The notes under the pieces are model-generated. The model was given only the letters and a program-made list of their open reading frames with translations, was not told the origin of the DNA and searched no databases. Positions 9,617-21,363 of a DNA stretch of 61,428 nucleotides are shown piece by piece. The DNA is taken from positions 1 to 61,428 of the forward strand of contig JBEWZL010000207.1 in the NCBI GenBank assembly GCA_045837725.1, read 5' to 3'. Positions within the stretch are counted from its first letter, which is position 1, and each line of letters starts with the position of its first letter. This DNA comes from Vermamoeba vermiformis. Its lineage: Eukaryota > Tubulinea > Echinamoebida. A program made the position numbers and the translations under genes.

Positions 9617-9641
9617 GAAAATTCGCACATGCACTGCGCCC
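9617..9641 (+). repeat. Right terminal inverted repeat of the MULE-like transposon
   Basis: Ends ACTGCGCCC at 9641, the reverse complement of the outer nine bases at 7626. Confidence 0.7.
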
Positions 9642-9688
9642 TTTATTGAAATAACAATAAGAATGATGATGAAATCTCATCGATCGAA

Positions 9689-10445
9689 TTACCCCCATAA
9701 GGGTAATTCTTCATACAATCTGAACGTAGTGTACTGAGGATAGCAATCAAAGAGACGATAAGGACCAAAGCAGTGACCTTTGCAAACAGCTTCATTAGGA
9801 CGAAGAATGCCAAGTTTGCGAAGGAGTTCAGTACGATAGATGCACCAGTTACGCTCCATGTTAATGTAGTGAATCTCCCAAATGAGGTGAAGTGGATTAT
9901 AACAGTCCTTGTTATGGCAAAGATGAGAGAGATCAACACTAGAACGGAGCCAATACTTAAAGACGACAAAGAAACCAAGATCGTCTTTCTTGTACAACCA
10001 TTCTTTCTGTTCAATTACTTTAGCAACGTGAGACAATCTAAGGTACTTAGTCTTCTTCTTGTTCTTGATCTCGTGCTTGTTAAAATCAACAACACGACTA
10101 ACAGAGATGTAGCCATTGTCATTCTTTGAAGCAGATCTAACTTCAATGACATTGCAATTACCAGCTTTACGTGCATCAGTGTCATCTAATTCAAACGAAA
10201 TCTCATTCAGTAAAAATCCCCTATAAGAGAAAAACAAGAAACATACTCTGATCTCTAAGAACTCTGCGATTGAGCTTGCGGCGATAGACTTGCTGAAGAG
10301 AAGTAAACTTGAAGAAATGCGGCAGATCTGTCGACGGTCTGTCCTTCTCTTTGTCATAGATATCAGGACCAAGACTTGCAGGGTCAATCTCTCCCAATAA
10401 TTGGAGATAATTAGATAAAGTTACTCTAGTGTATTGAGTAGTCAT
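9689..10445 (-). CDS. His-Cys box homing endonuclease, I-PpoI type
   Basis: Exons 10445-10247 and 10185-9689 give 231 residues. The 61-bp intron uses donor GTATGT and acceptor ATTAG. The nearer TATAG would leave a 26-bp intron and break the frame. The C-terminal half has a full His-Cys box: DLSHLCHNKDCYNPLHL, then NMERNWC. Counting from I-PpoI, general base H98 corresponds to H154, the Mg-binding N119 to N175 (same +21 spacing), and zinc ligands C100, C105, H110 and C125 to C156, C161, H166 and C181. A C-x-GHC cluster follows. The family cleaves double-stranded DNA to spread its host intron or element. No rDNA is next to it, so it is free-standing. It lies 47 bp outside the MULE end and 140 bp downstream of the F-box gene on the same strand. 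Confidence 0.88.
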
Positions 10446-10585
10446 TTGATTTTGTGTTGAATCATTTGACTTAAATCAAATAAAATTGCAGCGAGAAATT
10501 TGGTGGGATAACTTAGCCGATCAGTTAAGTTATCCTTCTTATAGTATTGCTAAACCAAAGATTTATTAATTAACAATATTGGAAA

Positions 10586-12462
10586 CTAATTACAAAATTT
10601 AGGCATGTTAAACAAACTTTTGGAAAGGACCTTTTTCAAACTCTCTACAATGTGAAGCATTGGCTCATGATTTTTATCTGTTGATTGGAGCCACTCGTGA
10701 TTTAATGCTTCTTTAAGAGAAATTCGATCTGAAGACTGATTCGCTAATAATTTGGATATAAAGTCACGTGCTAATGGTGTCACAGCTTCAGGATCTGAAA
10801 ATTCGAACGGTTTACTCAGGCGTCGAGTTGCATTTACCATGATTCCAAAATCAAATTGTAAATGCTTGACGTGAATTAAATCGTGGATAAATGGAAGACG
10901 ACCAGTCATTAACATGTGTGCTATCCAACCTAATTAAATAACATTTTTAAAATTAATCAGCTCATAAATTAACAGAGTATAACAGATCATCTCTGATACT
11001 TACCAACCACAAACGAATAAGTCTTTTCAGTGCATTTATCACCGTTGAACATTTCAAGCGAGGGTATGAAAGACTTTGCAGAGTCAGCATTCAGTTCCGA
11101 AAAATGAAACAAGGCCGACAATAATTTAATCTCAATCTGGTAAGAAAAAAGAATTATTAACGCACAGTTAAGTTTATACGATTATTAGATCGTTATTAAT
11201 ATTATGCATATTGAAATAATTTAAAACGTACTTTATCATTCGGCAGCAGATTTGCAGCCAGTAATCCGTAATTGAACTGGTACGAAAATATTTGATGGTC
11301 ACAAAGCCATTCAGCGAGCAACAATATTTGTCTCGTTATATCTTGCACCTATATTAATAGATGAAACGTTAAATAAGCGGAATTCCAAAACGTGAAACGA
11401 TCTGACATCAAACTTACGTTGGCTTCAGTGATGAGGTCAGGCCGTTTTAATAGTATTTCGGATAAGAATCCATCTGTTATTTCGCTAAATAATAACATAC
11501 GATGGGACTGTCTGGTGTAGAAGAGATTTTGTACGGCCAGATTCGGATGTCGTTGATCTTTGAATTGAAGTTCGAAGTCGATCAAAAGGTGTTCAATGTC
11601 CTCTGGTTTGATGTGCACCTTAAAAGTAAATAAATGTTGTCCTATAGCAACAGGTGGGCTCCCAGGAATATTCTAAAAAGGAAAAATTAATTTCGGAATC
11701 GCTATGCGGGTAAAACTTGCCAAAAAGAATATAATTCAATCGATATCTCGTTACATCAAATTAAAGAACGCGATATGCTATTATTGCTGTTGTTGACTTA
11801 CGGCCAGTTGGATTCGCTGGATCGAACTTTGGTCGGAAAGCGTTTTGATTTGTTTTTCGAAGCGGGAAATATTCTTTTCGTCAATAAAACAAGCAGTTAA
11901 ACGTGACAAGAATAACGAGAAATAATCTAGGAGAAATATTCGAGCGTTATTAAATTTTAACGATTTAAAGCCAAGTGCCACTTACCTGTATCTTCTTTGA
12001 AATATATCGACGAGATATAATACTGCTTGCACATAAACCTCCAAAAATCATTACTCTTAAAGACACCGTTCCAGTACTTGCTGAGCAGTTGAAGCCTGAA
12101 TTTTCTATTTAGCAAATTCTTCTTTCGGTTTTATCAAATCGAGTCTTCGTAAAAATAATATAACAGCAATTTAATTAAATGATGCTTAAAAATACCTTAT
12201 AATGACCAATGGAGGTAGCGCAGCGTATTTTAAAATCTCGAATAATATTTCTTGTGGTAGTCGCGCGAGCCACTCTTCTTCCCAATGAAAAAGCCTATAA
12301 TTGCTAATCGTTATATTATTTTAAACGGAATATCCAAATTTTATCGTTTAGCGAAACAGATTCACGTAAAGACTTGTTTTCTTACCCGTCGTTCACGGAT
12401 TCGTTTTCCTGGTTACTGAATTTCTTTTTGTTGGTACGTAGACCGTTAGTAGTGTTTCCCAT
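10586..12462 (-). CDS. F-box protein with a C-terminal pseudokinase domain
   Basis: Eight exons (12462-12386, 12294-12196, 12095-11986, 11926-11802, 11672-11418, 11348-11232, 11136-11004, 10929-10586) join in phase to give 419 residues. Residues 27-60 are an F-box (WLARLPQEILFEILKYAAL, then RLQLLSKYWNGVF), which should bind SKP1. From about residue 140 a protein-kinase fold is visible: HPNLAVQNLFYT, hinge MLLFSEITDGFLSEIL, and C-lobe end (ARDFISKLLANQSSDRISL, then EALNHEWL). The catalytic loop reads SYQFNYGLLAANLL where HRDxKxxN is expected, and the magnesium loop LLSALFHF lacks DFG. The kinase part is therefore probably inactive and may bring substrates to an SCF ubiquitin ligase. A DFG at residue 330 is outside the right place and irrelevant. 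Confidence 0.8.
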
Positions 12463-12906
12463 ATTAAATATTAAGAATTGATTGAATTGAGGTGCTCCGT
12501 CGTTCTGCTAATTGATTAAATTTTGTCGGCACATTAAAATCTCATTATAACAAACAAATAGAAATAGAAACGTCGTTTATATAAACGGATTACTGTTGGC
12601 TGCAGAAAATGTATGATATGACGGCAGTTTCATTACATTAGCGACGTACGAGTTGTCATCATTTGGTGACCTTCCTACAATAAATATACACGCTTTATTT
12701 ATTACATAATAGACGGACTCTCCGAGAAGATAGCGAGGAATAATCGTTCCGTACTTCATGCACGACTTTCTCAATTAGCGATTGCTGAATAGCACGTATT
12801 ACGTAATAAGATGGCATTGGAAAATCTCGCGTGATCGCGCCAACCAACGCGAATGAGAAATATGGTTGTTAAATCAAGAGTAATTTATTTATGGTGAATA
12901 TCGATC
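12463..12906. other. Intergenic, 444 bp
   Basis: Lies between the 5' end of the F-box gene and the 3' end of the IPT/TIG gene. It is AT-rich. A 65-codon minus-strand frame (12774-12577) begins with TTG, shows no family feature and is not called. Confidence 0.5.
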
Positions 12907-15900
12907 TTAATTCAAGCGATATTGTACACTAGTGGTTGGAGTACCAGAAGCAGTACCTCCACTGATGTATTGTGCACCTTTACTTGAGGTGCAAGCAGCT
13001 GTAGTACGAGAAATGCCAAGCACAGCAGTCGGAGTAACTCCATCGGAAAGAGTTGCGCTGGTCACAACAGAGCTGTACAGGCCTCCCGTTCCAAGAGAAC
13101 CGCCCCACATTGAAAGCTCAGCACCAGTGCCAAGGAAACAATAGCCGGCACCAACAACGCTTGCAGTGTAACAATTAGTGGTGCACGCAACAGCGGCAAA
13201 GCTGAGAGCACCAGTGTTGGTAATAGTGGCCACTCTGTAGTCGTTTTGCACCACGTTGCTAGCGCTAACGCCGCCCGGAATGTAAATGTTTGTCTGACCA
13301 GTGGGGATATTGCTCGTGTCAGCGGATGACAAAACAGCGGCACCTGACTGAGTGCGGGCAGGAACTCCGGAATCAACTTGAGTCCAAGCAGCATTGTTGG
13401 GAAGTTCGGTAGCCGTGGTGAAGTCCAAGGGTAACCACTAAAGAATTCATTAGCTCATATTAACAGCTTCATAAAATAGTAGAGTTTCATACCTCGTACG
13501 AAGAAACAGCTGTGCTTCCAGATATGGTGCCAAAGAGCGCGAAGACAGAATACGAAGTAGTGCTGCCTGGAAGGGGACCACTCACTAATGAGAATCCAGC
13601 ACGTCTATTGTAGAGCAATTAGAAATCCGATACGAACAACACAATAAATATGACGTACCCTGTGTTAAGAGTTGGAATAAGAGTATCGTCCCAAACACCA
13701 AGAGCACCTAACATCAGCGGCTTGTTCGAACTAATTCCGCCTTCTAATATATTCAATCAAATTAGTTAACTTAATCTTATAACGATATTGAATAGGACTT
13801 ACGGAAGTCATCAAAATAGCTATTGCCATTGGCAGTATCGTACAAAACCATGGCGCTTTGAGGGTCGTTAGCATTCTGAGTTCGGTAGATGCTGCACTAT
13901 CGTTAGTACACCAACAAGCGAAAGCAACGGCAATGCTACTTACTTGTAATGATCAACATGCGACACGCTGCTCCAACGCAATAACACAGCGAGGTATTGA
14001 CCGGTATTTTGAGGGAATCGCACTGCCATTGGGGTGCTGCAAAGTGATTCTCCCAAAGGATTCTTTGGGTCCGTATCATCGTGCACGGCACTGACACAGT
14101 AGTAGTACACACCTCCTGTTTGAGGAGCGGTGAGCGTATCGGGGATGACTTGGAGATTAGCCTGGGCAACAGGTGCACTTGATGGCGGCATAATATACGC
14201 GCGGTACATGTTGTTTCTGATGTTGTTGTTGTTATCAATGCCACCGCCGAAGTATACAAAGCTAAACAAAAGGGTTAGCTTACTGCTGTCTCTTCTTATG
14301 GTTATCTAACTTACCTTCCAGCAACAGCAGCAGAACCCAAACGCACTCCGTTTCTTCGAAGAGTGCCAGCAGCATTGACGAAGGGAGCCACAACACGACC
14401 GTACTCGTCGATTGGAGCATATTCAACTGTATTTGTGACACTGCCTCCAGTGGTGGTGCCTCCGAAGACGTACAAGAAGGCGTTGTTTGGAGTAGGACGC
14501 ACAACCGCAGTAGCATGAGCGGAACGCGCGCGGTTCAGCGCTAAGCTGGCAATATTCGTGCTGTCAGGGGTCCAATTAGCACCACCGGCATTAGACTGCA
14601 CACGAACGTAAGAATAACGTGTTTGGATATTCTCGGCGTTGACTAATATCACAACGCAACTCAATGGGCCCGTTGCAGTAGTGAGATCAAATGTTGCTGT
14701 GATAGACGTGGCAGTCACTGTGTTGATCGCGCTCGAAAAAGTAGCAGTGATCGATGAATTGTAGAAGTTAATGCAACTGGCAGTCAACGTGATGGCGGTG
14801 GAAGTGCCGAAGTTAGTGCCCGTGACTGCAACGTTGTTGGTAGCACCAGCAGTCCATGATTCAGGAGCAATAGAAGAGATTGTCGGCATCGGGTTGCTTG
14901 ATACGACGAACCCATTAGGCAAGTAGCCAACATCGCCAGTGGGGTTAATCACATAAACATCGTAAACTCCCACAGGGATCACAGTACCAGCTGAAAAACA
15001 AATATTAGACATTGCTCGAGAAATCACTTCGCGTTGGACTTACTTGTATCAGGTACGTTAGCAATCAACTCCGTGGTACTGAATGAGAAGCTGGTAAGCT
15101 CGATTGAAGTGATGTTTGACTGAGTCAAATAAATGCGAGGAGCACTAATGAAATTGACACCAGTACTAAGTGCCTTGAAGCTGACAGGGACAGGAGCAGC
15201 ACCGGAAGTGATACCATTGGGGTAGACTGACAACGCTATGTTCGAAGCACCGGGACCCACAAGGAATGCGCTGTGCATAATTGCAACACACCCGTCAGGA
15301 TTGGTCAAGCGAACATCGTAGAAGCCAGCATCGAGACCAGCAGGGATAATCACACGGATACGATTGAAGTTATTGTCCCAAGCAGGTCGGGTGCCCAAAG
15401 CCAACGACACATTAAAGTTCGTTGCGGTGCTCATCAGCAACACTTCAGTTGGGTTCTGATTGTTGCGCATGTTCTCAGTGTAGAGGAAACCTTGCACGGA
15501 AATCTTGTTGTAAACGTACTCGGGCTCAACAGAGACGATCTTCACTGGAGCACGGACGACGACAGTTTGGCCTGCGGCAAAGCTTACAGAAGACGTGCAC
15601 GTAAAGCCATTGGTCAACTGATCAATAGTTAGTTTAAATGTTAATGTGATGAACAAGATCGTACTTGGAATCCGTAAGTGCCAGGGTTCAACAACGAGAG
15701 TGCACCTCGAGAAAACGCCACATCCATCAGTGTACTGTTGAAAGACACGATGCTACCATCAGCTGTTTGCAAGCAGTCCAAAGTGTTGCACTGACTGACC
15801 AAGGTAACAGTTGGGGCGCTGAAGAGCGAACCAGCAATTGACACATGAGTGTCGCCATCATCGCGAGCACAAATAGTAGAAGGTGCGACTGATGTTAAAA

Positions 15901-17866
15901 CAGGAGTGGCCACAATTTCAACCACATTAGTCGTAACATAACTTTATACCAATCGTTAGTCATTGTTAAAATGATTATTTCAACCGACTTACTTGCAATC
16001 ATAGGGTGCGGGGTTAGTAATGTTCACGGCAGAATCTCCAAGGGTCATGTTGGAAGGAGTGATCATGACAACGAGCTTCAAGCACGAAGTAACGTTGTGA
16101 GTATAAATTGTTGCTGATGTGCAGCCCAAGCTTTGAGTGATTGGTGCCACGTTGCCACCAACAGTAACAGTAGGCGCTACTCCATCAATGAAAAGAAAAC
16201 CAGGGCCAGAAATGGTGAGGGGGACATCACCCAACTCGTTACAGAATCTGGGAGGTGAGGCAAGGTCAACAATAGGTGGAGCGGTGATGACGAGGTTGTC
16301 TAGTGATGACATGCACTCAGAGGAGACAATCGGATTGGAGAAGTTGATCATCTGCGAGAAGGGACCTTGGGCACGAATAATCGGAAGTTGAGCGGGAATT
16401 TCGAATGTAACAGTTTGGCACGTTGAAATGTCATTGTTTGACAAAGCGAGTGCGCTGCACGAAGACAGTTCAAAGTCATTCTATAATCACGTTAGCAATG
16501 AGAAGTCAATCAGCGGCACGAAGGTACTTACATAAGCGGTGTTGCCGACGTAAACAGTACCGGTGATATTATTGACGCTCAAGAAGCCATCGCCATTGAT
16601 TGTAAGCTTAGTGGGACTGTTAGAAGCACAGACCAATTGGGGTGTGACGCTTTTGAGCTGCGGGGCATTGGTAATTCTAAACTGGACGGCCGAAGATGTA
16701 GCACAATCGGCGGGAGAGGGATTCGAGATAGAAACAGAATTAAGACTTTCCATCTCACTAGGGATGAAACTGAACGTGAGAGTGCGGCAGCTTCGTGCAA
16801 CGAAACCCTAATTCGCGTTACTTAGTGGATCGTTACAATCAGATGTGAGTGGACTGTGCTTACCTTAGCAGGAATGTCTTCGCAATCAGATAAGAAAACG
16901 TTCAATAGTGAGGGCGAGAGGTTACCAATAGTAACCTTTGGAACGGCGTCACCCAACGACAAGAAGAACCTTCCGGATACAGTTGCATTAACTGGACGGG
17001 ATGAGTTACAAAAGATAGGAGGGTCGACACGATATGCGATAGGAGCAGGTACCAACGTTAATAAATCCTCTCTAACCGATGAAAATTAGTATGGTGGGTG
17101 TTGAGGATTAATGTTTTCTAAAAAAAGGAAAAATCTCCGGAGATTTGTGATGAATACATTCTGGCCAATTTAATTCAAAAAAAATTACTAAAAATGGCAG
17201 TGGTGCGTAACTTACCGGTCGTCGAAACAAGGGACACGAGGAGCAGCGGTCGGATGTGGGGGTGTTGGTAACGGCAAGACCACTCGTACTCGTTGAGCAA
17301 AATACGTTTGATTGAGAGAATTACGAGGTACTTTTGCTTTGAGGATTGAACACCTGTAAGTAAAGATTAAAAATCACGTACGTGCCAAACTTAAAATAGT
17401 TGCCGATAAACAAATCGGTGGAACTATCCATTACATTGAATTAGATACTTACAATTGAGCGTGCTGACTTCTGAGAGGAAAGTCCGTGCAATTATCAGTA
17501 CTTTCGTCTGTCAACCCGTAATAGGACAAGTCAGGCAATTCATCGTTGTACACCATGAACGGCCATCCATTTACGAGCACCTCTTTGTCTGTTGAAATAT
17601 CGTTAGAATTATCTAACAATAAGTAATACGAGGGTCTTACCTGCATAGAAGGGGCAGATGATCGAGGGAGAAACGCTACTGAGTGACGGTTTGTCGATCA
17701 GCTTCACGTAATAGCTTTGTTCTCCAGCATCACACGTGTAAGTCTCAGGTAGCGTCAGGACAACGGCTAAGATGACTCCGGATGCAACGAGACCGGCGGC
17801 GACTGAGATCCATACAGCGGCCGTAATTGGACCTAATGATGGTAAACCTTTAGCCTCAGCACCCAT
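12907..17866 (-). CDS. Membrane-anchored IPT/TIG repeat and kelch-like surface protein
   Basis: Fourteen exons, all in phase, give 1377 residues: 17866-17641, 17588-17453, 17353-17216, 17071-16864, 16807-16532, 16480-15993, 15941-15665, 15617-15044, 14990-14315, 14261-13944, 13891-13803, 13743-13659, 13604-13493 and 13437-12907. A short N-terminal cytosolic tail is followed by one membrane helix (residues 14-40, AAVWISVAAGLVASGVILAV), so the protein looks type II with the bulk outside. Residues 60-900 hold repeated IPT/TIG Ig-like modules, each with a P-x-L-x-SVxPxxxC start and a GxxFL turn, and paired cysteines. Residues 930-1377 have kelch-like blades (RSAHATAVVRP, FLYVFGGTT, then MWGGSLGTGG and QYISGGTA). 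Dictyostelid Tgr proteins use IPT/TIG modules in cell recognition. A similar adhesive role is inferred. The end has no second membrane helix. Confidence 0.85.
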
Positions 17867-18724
17867 TATCGTATTCGAGAGTTGAGGTTACAAGTAAATA
17901 AATTAGTGAATAATAAACGCAACTCCTGAACCGTTTATATTTTTGTTGCGCGCGTAGATGATTGGGTAACGTCTGAAAATGGAAGTGGCCGTGTAAAGAA
18001 TTGAAATTCGCACTTCCAGAATGTCTCGATCCTAAATTTAGACAATTAAACGGCTATTTAATATCTATTTAATTTACCAACTCGAGTTAATATACCAACG
18101 ATCGTTGACTTGATTCAATGTAAAGTAACAAATTACAGCAGATCATTACAACTCCAATATTATTTACGAGCACGGAGTTACAATTACTCTATACTTTTCC
18201 ATTTAAGGAGTACGAAGAGGTAATAAATTGAAACGCTGTACAAAATTAAATTACCTCGTTAATGAAAAGGTCGTGCAACAAACGTTTGTTCACCTATCGC
18301 CAGCCATTAGAATAATCGTCAAAACCTCTAAATGTAAGTTGTTTGAGTCTTGTGTAGAATATATTTTGCAAGCATGAAATCGATTTTCAATTTTTAATTA
18401 AATTTAATTTTAACCGACATTGAATTGATTGTCTTGCCGAAGATATTGAATTGCAGGAAAATATGAAATTATTGACAATATTTTTATGCTAAATAAATAA
18501 TCCTAACCTCCAAGCAAATCCGGAGATGCGTTCACGCCACAACTGTATTTTTGAGGTTCCAGATGTAATTCTTTTTCACTTAACCTCTGACGGTCGTTCT
18601 TTTATGTTATACATACTTATTGCACGAGATTTTGGTGATTAAATTAATTGTTGTGTTGTTGCGGTTCGCTAAATCAATAGCCGTTACAATACAAGACCTC
18701 AGTCGAAGCAATTTTGCATTAACT
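17867..18724. other. Divergent intergenic region, 858 bp
   Basis: Separates the start of the IPT/TIG gene (minus) from the start of MscS1 (plus), so it should hold both promoters. It is AT-rich. I see no ORF, no repeat and no clear TATA box. Confidence 0.5.
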
Positions 18725-21121
18725 ATGGAAGACGACACCAATGGTAAGTTGAATCGCACAATTAGCCAAAAGGTTGCTACCTTGAACGTTGTCTAAATTT
18801 GTAAAAATACTCGCTAGCGGCCTACGCTTTATTAGCAGGCGCAGGACAAGCAGACTTTATAGAAGACGATATAAGGGATCACGAGGAAAATATTACGCTC
18901 GACGGCTATGACGATCAGCCGTTTTCAGGATCACAAATAAACTCAGGACCAAATCACATGGGGTAAGCGACAGCTAGTAAGAAAATGCATATATAATACA
19001 AATTTTCAATTTAAGGTATTATCCAGCGAAACCGAAAAAGAACTGCCTGCAACGAATCCTGGGACTCATCCGTCCGTGGATGCTTGGGGCACTGTTAGTT
19101 AATATTCTGTTATTTGTATTATATAGTAAGTAATTCATTAATTGACAATAGATTTTTAACTTTTCTTCAGTCGTTTTCAAATTTGTTCGGGAAGAAACCA
19201 ACTGGAGCGAGCTGCCAGCGCATAAATGGCTATTATTTGGCATATTCGCCTTCAACAGCTATATATTAATCCGAATTGCCACCCATTTCCTCAAAGTCCT
19301 ACTCGAGGCCTTATTCTTCACGTCAATTTTCTTCTTTTACATTTACGGACTCGGCTGGTCAGTTGCAGTCTTGCTGTGGGGTAAGTCCGTTGCTAGTCTA
19401 CGCTTTGGCACAAAACTCACTACGTTATTAAGATTTTGTCTGGTGGTTTGCGCTGCGACCCATCTTCTTAGAGCCACTACCAGACCTAACATGGGTACGT
19501 ACCCAAGGATATTTCATATTTAAATATGAGTACTAATGCCCGCCTAGACGCGACTAGAACAAGCCTTTTTCGTCTTCTTGGCAGTGGCGATTGTATTCAT
19601 CATCAAAACGACGTTGGCACAATTCGTTATCGGTTAGTCTCGCAATTAATTGATGGCGAATTAATTTAATCCGATTTTTAGGACGCTTTAACAAAGCGAA
19701 TTTTTGGAAGAAAATTAGCCACGCAGTGTTCAAAGAGCGCGTGCTTCAAGTTTTACTCGCTGGAAGTAACGGTCAAGCTGTTACCTACGCCGCCATTAAG
19801 CAACGATACAGTGGCATAATACCCAACTTTAACGTATGGTGGTGCACGATACTAATAATTTACTGATAGTTTCATTCAGCTGACGGATCTTCAACAAAAT
19901 ATCGCAATTAATGCCAAACTGAAGGCGATGAGAAAAGGAAACACGTTAGGTCTCATTCCAACAAAGAAAAAGAGTGTTGAGGCCCTAGAAAAAGAAATAA
20001 TAGCCACAGCAGACGCGATATTCAATGTTCTGGAGAGCAAACAAAAACGTGGGCACGTGGAAGCTGATGACTTCAAATACTTCTTTCTCGACGCCAAGAC
20101 GCAGGCCAAAGCGTACAAAGTGTTCAAATTGCACGACAGACCCGAAGATATTTTGACGAAGCATGACTTTGAGCACGCCGTGAGAATATTATTCCGAGAC
20201 CGAAAAATTCTTGCAAAGACTCTTCAAAACAGACAAAGGTACGTTCAATACACTAATGATTTATTAATAACAATTGTTTTAGCATATCGGGTGTGATCAT
20301 TACGACTATGGACTCCATTGCTTGGGTGGTAGTCGCTATCATTAGCTTGTGGATCTTCGACGTGAGCTACATCTCGTCACTCGTGCCACTCGGCACAGCA
20401 CTGTTAGCTCTGTCATTTGTCTTTGGAAACTCAGTCAAGAATGCATTTGAAGCCTTTTTGTTCTTGTTCTTCGGTAAGTTAAGCATAGAATTTGTCGGTT
20501 TGTAGTCACTTACGATGGTCCTTTCAGTGAAAGCATATGACGTAGGCGACCGCATAAGCATCGATGGTGAAACAGTAATTATCTCAAAGATCAACTTGTT
20601 GAGCACCTTCGCGTACACTACCGGTACCTGCATAACCATATAACTGTCAATTTACCGTCTAATATCTGTTACCAGACGGTCGAAAGATCATTATTCCCAC
20701 TCGACGTCTTTCAGAAGCAACCATCGTCAATCTCCAACGAAGCAGGAATCACGTGATCAACATTTCGGTGAATATCGGTTTCAAAGCGACGATTGCGCAA
20801 TTGAACGAATTGAAGCAGACAGTAGTCGATTACATCAAAGCAAATGCTAAGGTGAGATAGTAATTCCACGTGATCGTGAATTATCGACTAACTTCCTCCT
20901 AGCTCTTCAACGGTGAACTATTCTTCGCTCTGAAGAACATTGAAGACCAGACGAAGATGCAAGTAGACTTCGCAATCGAGCTCAAGGGAGTCACTTGGGC
21001 TTCACCTTTGAAGTACCTGAACGCGAGAACTGAATTGCTGAAGGTTATACAACAAGCCCTGAGAACTATCGATCAACCGACGCCGAAAATGCTCGTAAGT
21101 TTGGACAAGAAGAATAACTGA
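18725..21121 (+). CDS. MscS-like mechanosensitive ion channel with EF-hand-like segment, copy 1
   Basis: Twelve exons give 607 residues: 18725-18743, 18818-18962, 19016-19125, 19171-19380, 19433-19494, 19548-19632, 19682-19833, 19880-20238, 20283-20473, 20528-20623, 20676-20851 and 20903-21121. About six membrane helices precede the MscS core, as in plant MSL8-10 and fungal Msy1/2. An EF-hand-like stretch (AYKVFKLHDRPEDILTKHDF) sits before the last two helices, as in Msy channels, but the calcium loop is short and may not bind. The pore helix is LGTALLALSFVFGNSVKNAF. The soluble beta domain contains YDVGDRISIDGETVII. Such channels open under membrane tension and release ions. A near-copy lies at 35021-37716. 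The 3' end converges on the peptidase gene 242 bp away. Confidence 0.9.
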
Positions 21122-21363
21122 GGCCACAATGGCACTGTCGTTTTTTTGCCCTTCGAGGTAGATATGTTGTGATAAGCGAAAGTCCCATTGGACCACATGC
21201 AACCAGCGCTTTGTCAGTTACGGTGCTTCAGATCCGCAAGCATTTATGCCAATGAACATGGCTGCTGATGACCTCGACGAATACATTGCAGAAACAAAAA
21301 TATCTTTCATTAAATAAGGGGATTTGCATATTAAGGTCATTTACTTTCGAGATCAATTACCAT

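Larger units (their letters stand above)
7626..9641 (-). mobile_element. Complete MULE-like DNA transposon, 2016 bp
   Basis: The element is bounded by inverted ends. The left end begins GGGCGCAGT at 7626 and the right end finishes ACTGCGCCC at 9641. Looser pairing continues inward for about 25 bp (GC, then TTTTC shared on both sides). One extra AA/TT pair outside each end may belong to the terminus. The flanking 9-mers GTTAATTAA and TTTATTGAA match at 6 of 9 places, so a 9-bp target duplication is possible but decayed. One two-exon transposase gene fills the element. It looks whole. Classification as Mutator-like rests on the transposase, since the ends are shorter than in many MULEs. Confidence 0.8.

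Noticed and set aside
10186-10246. A 26-bp intron (10221-10246) in the endonuclease gene
   Set aside because: Far shorter than any other intron here and breaks the frame; the 61-bp intron ending at 10186 keeps phase and all catalytic residues.
12577-12774. 65-residue minus-strand frame
   Set aside because: Begins with TTG, has no family feature and cannot be joined to neighbours in phase.
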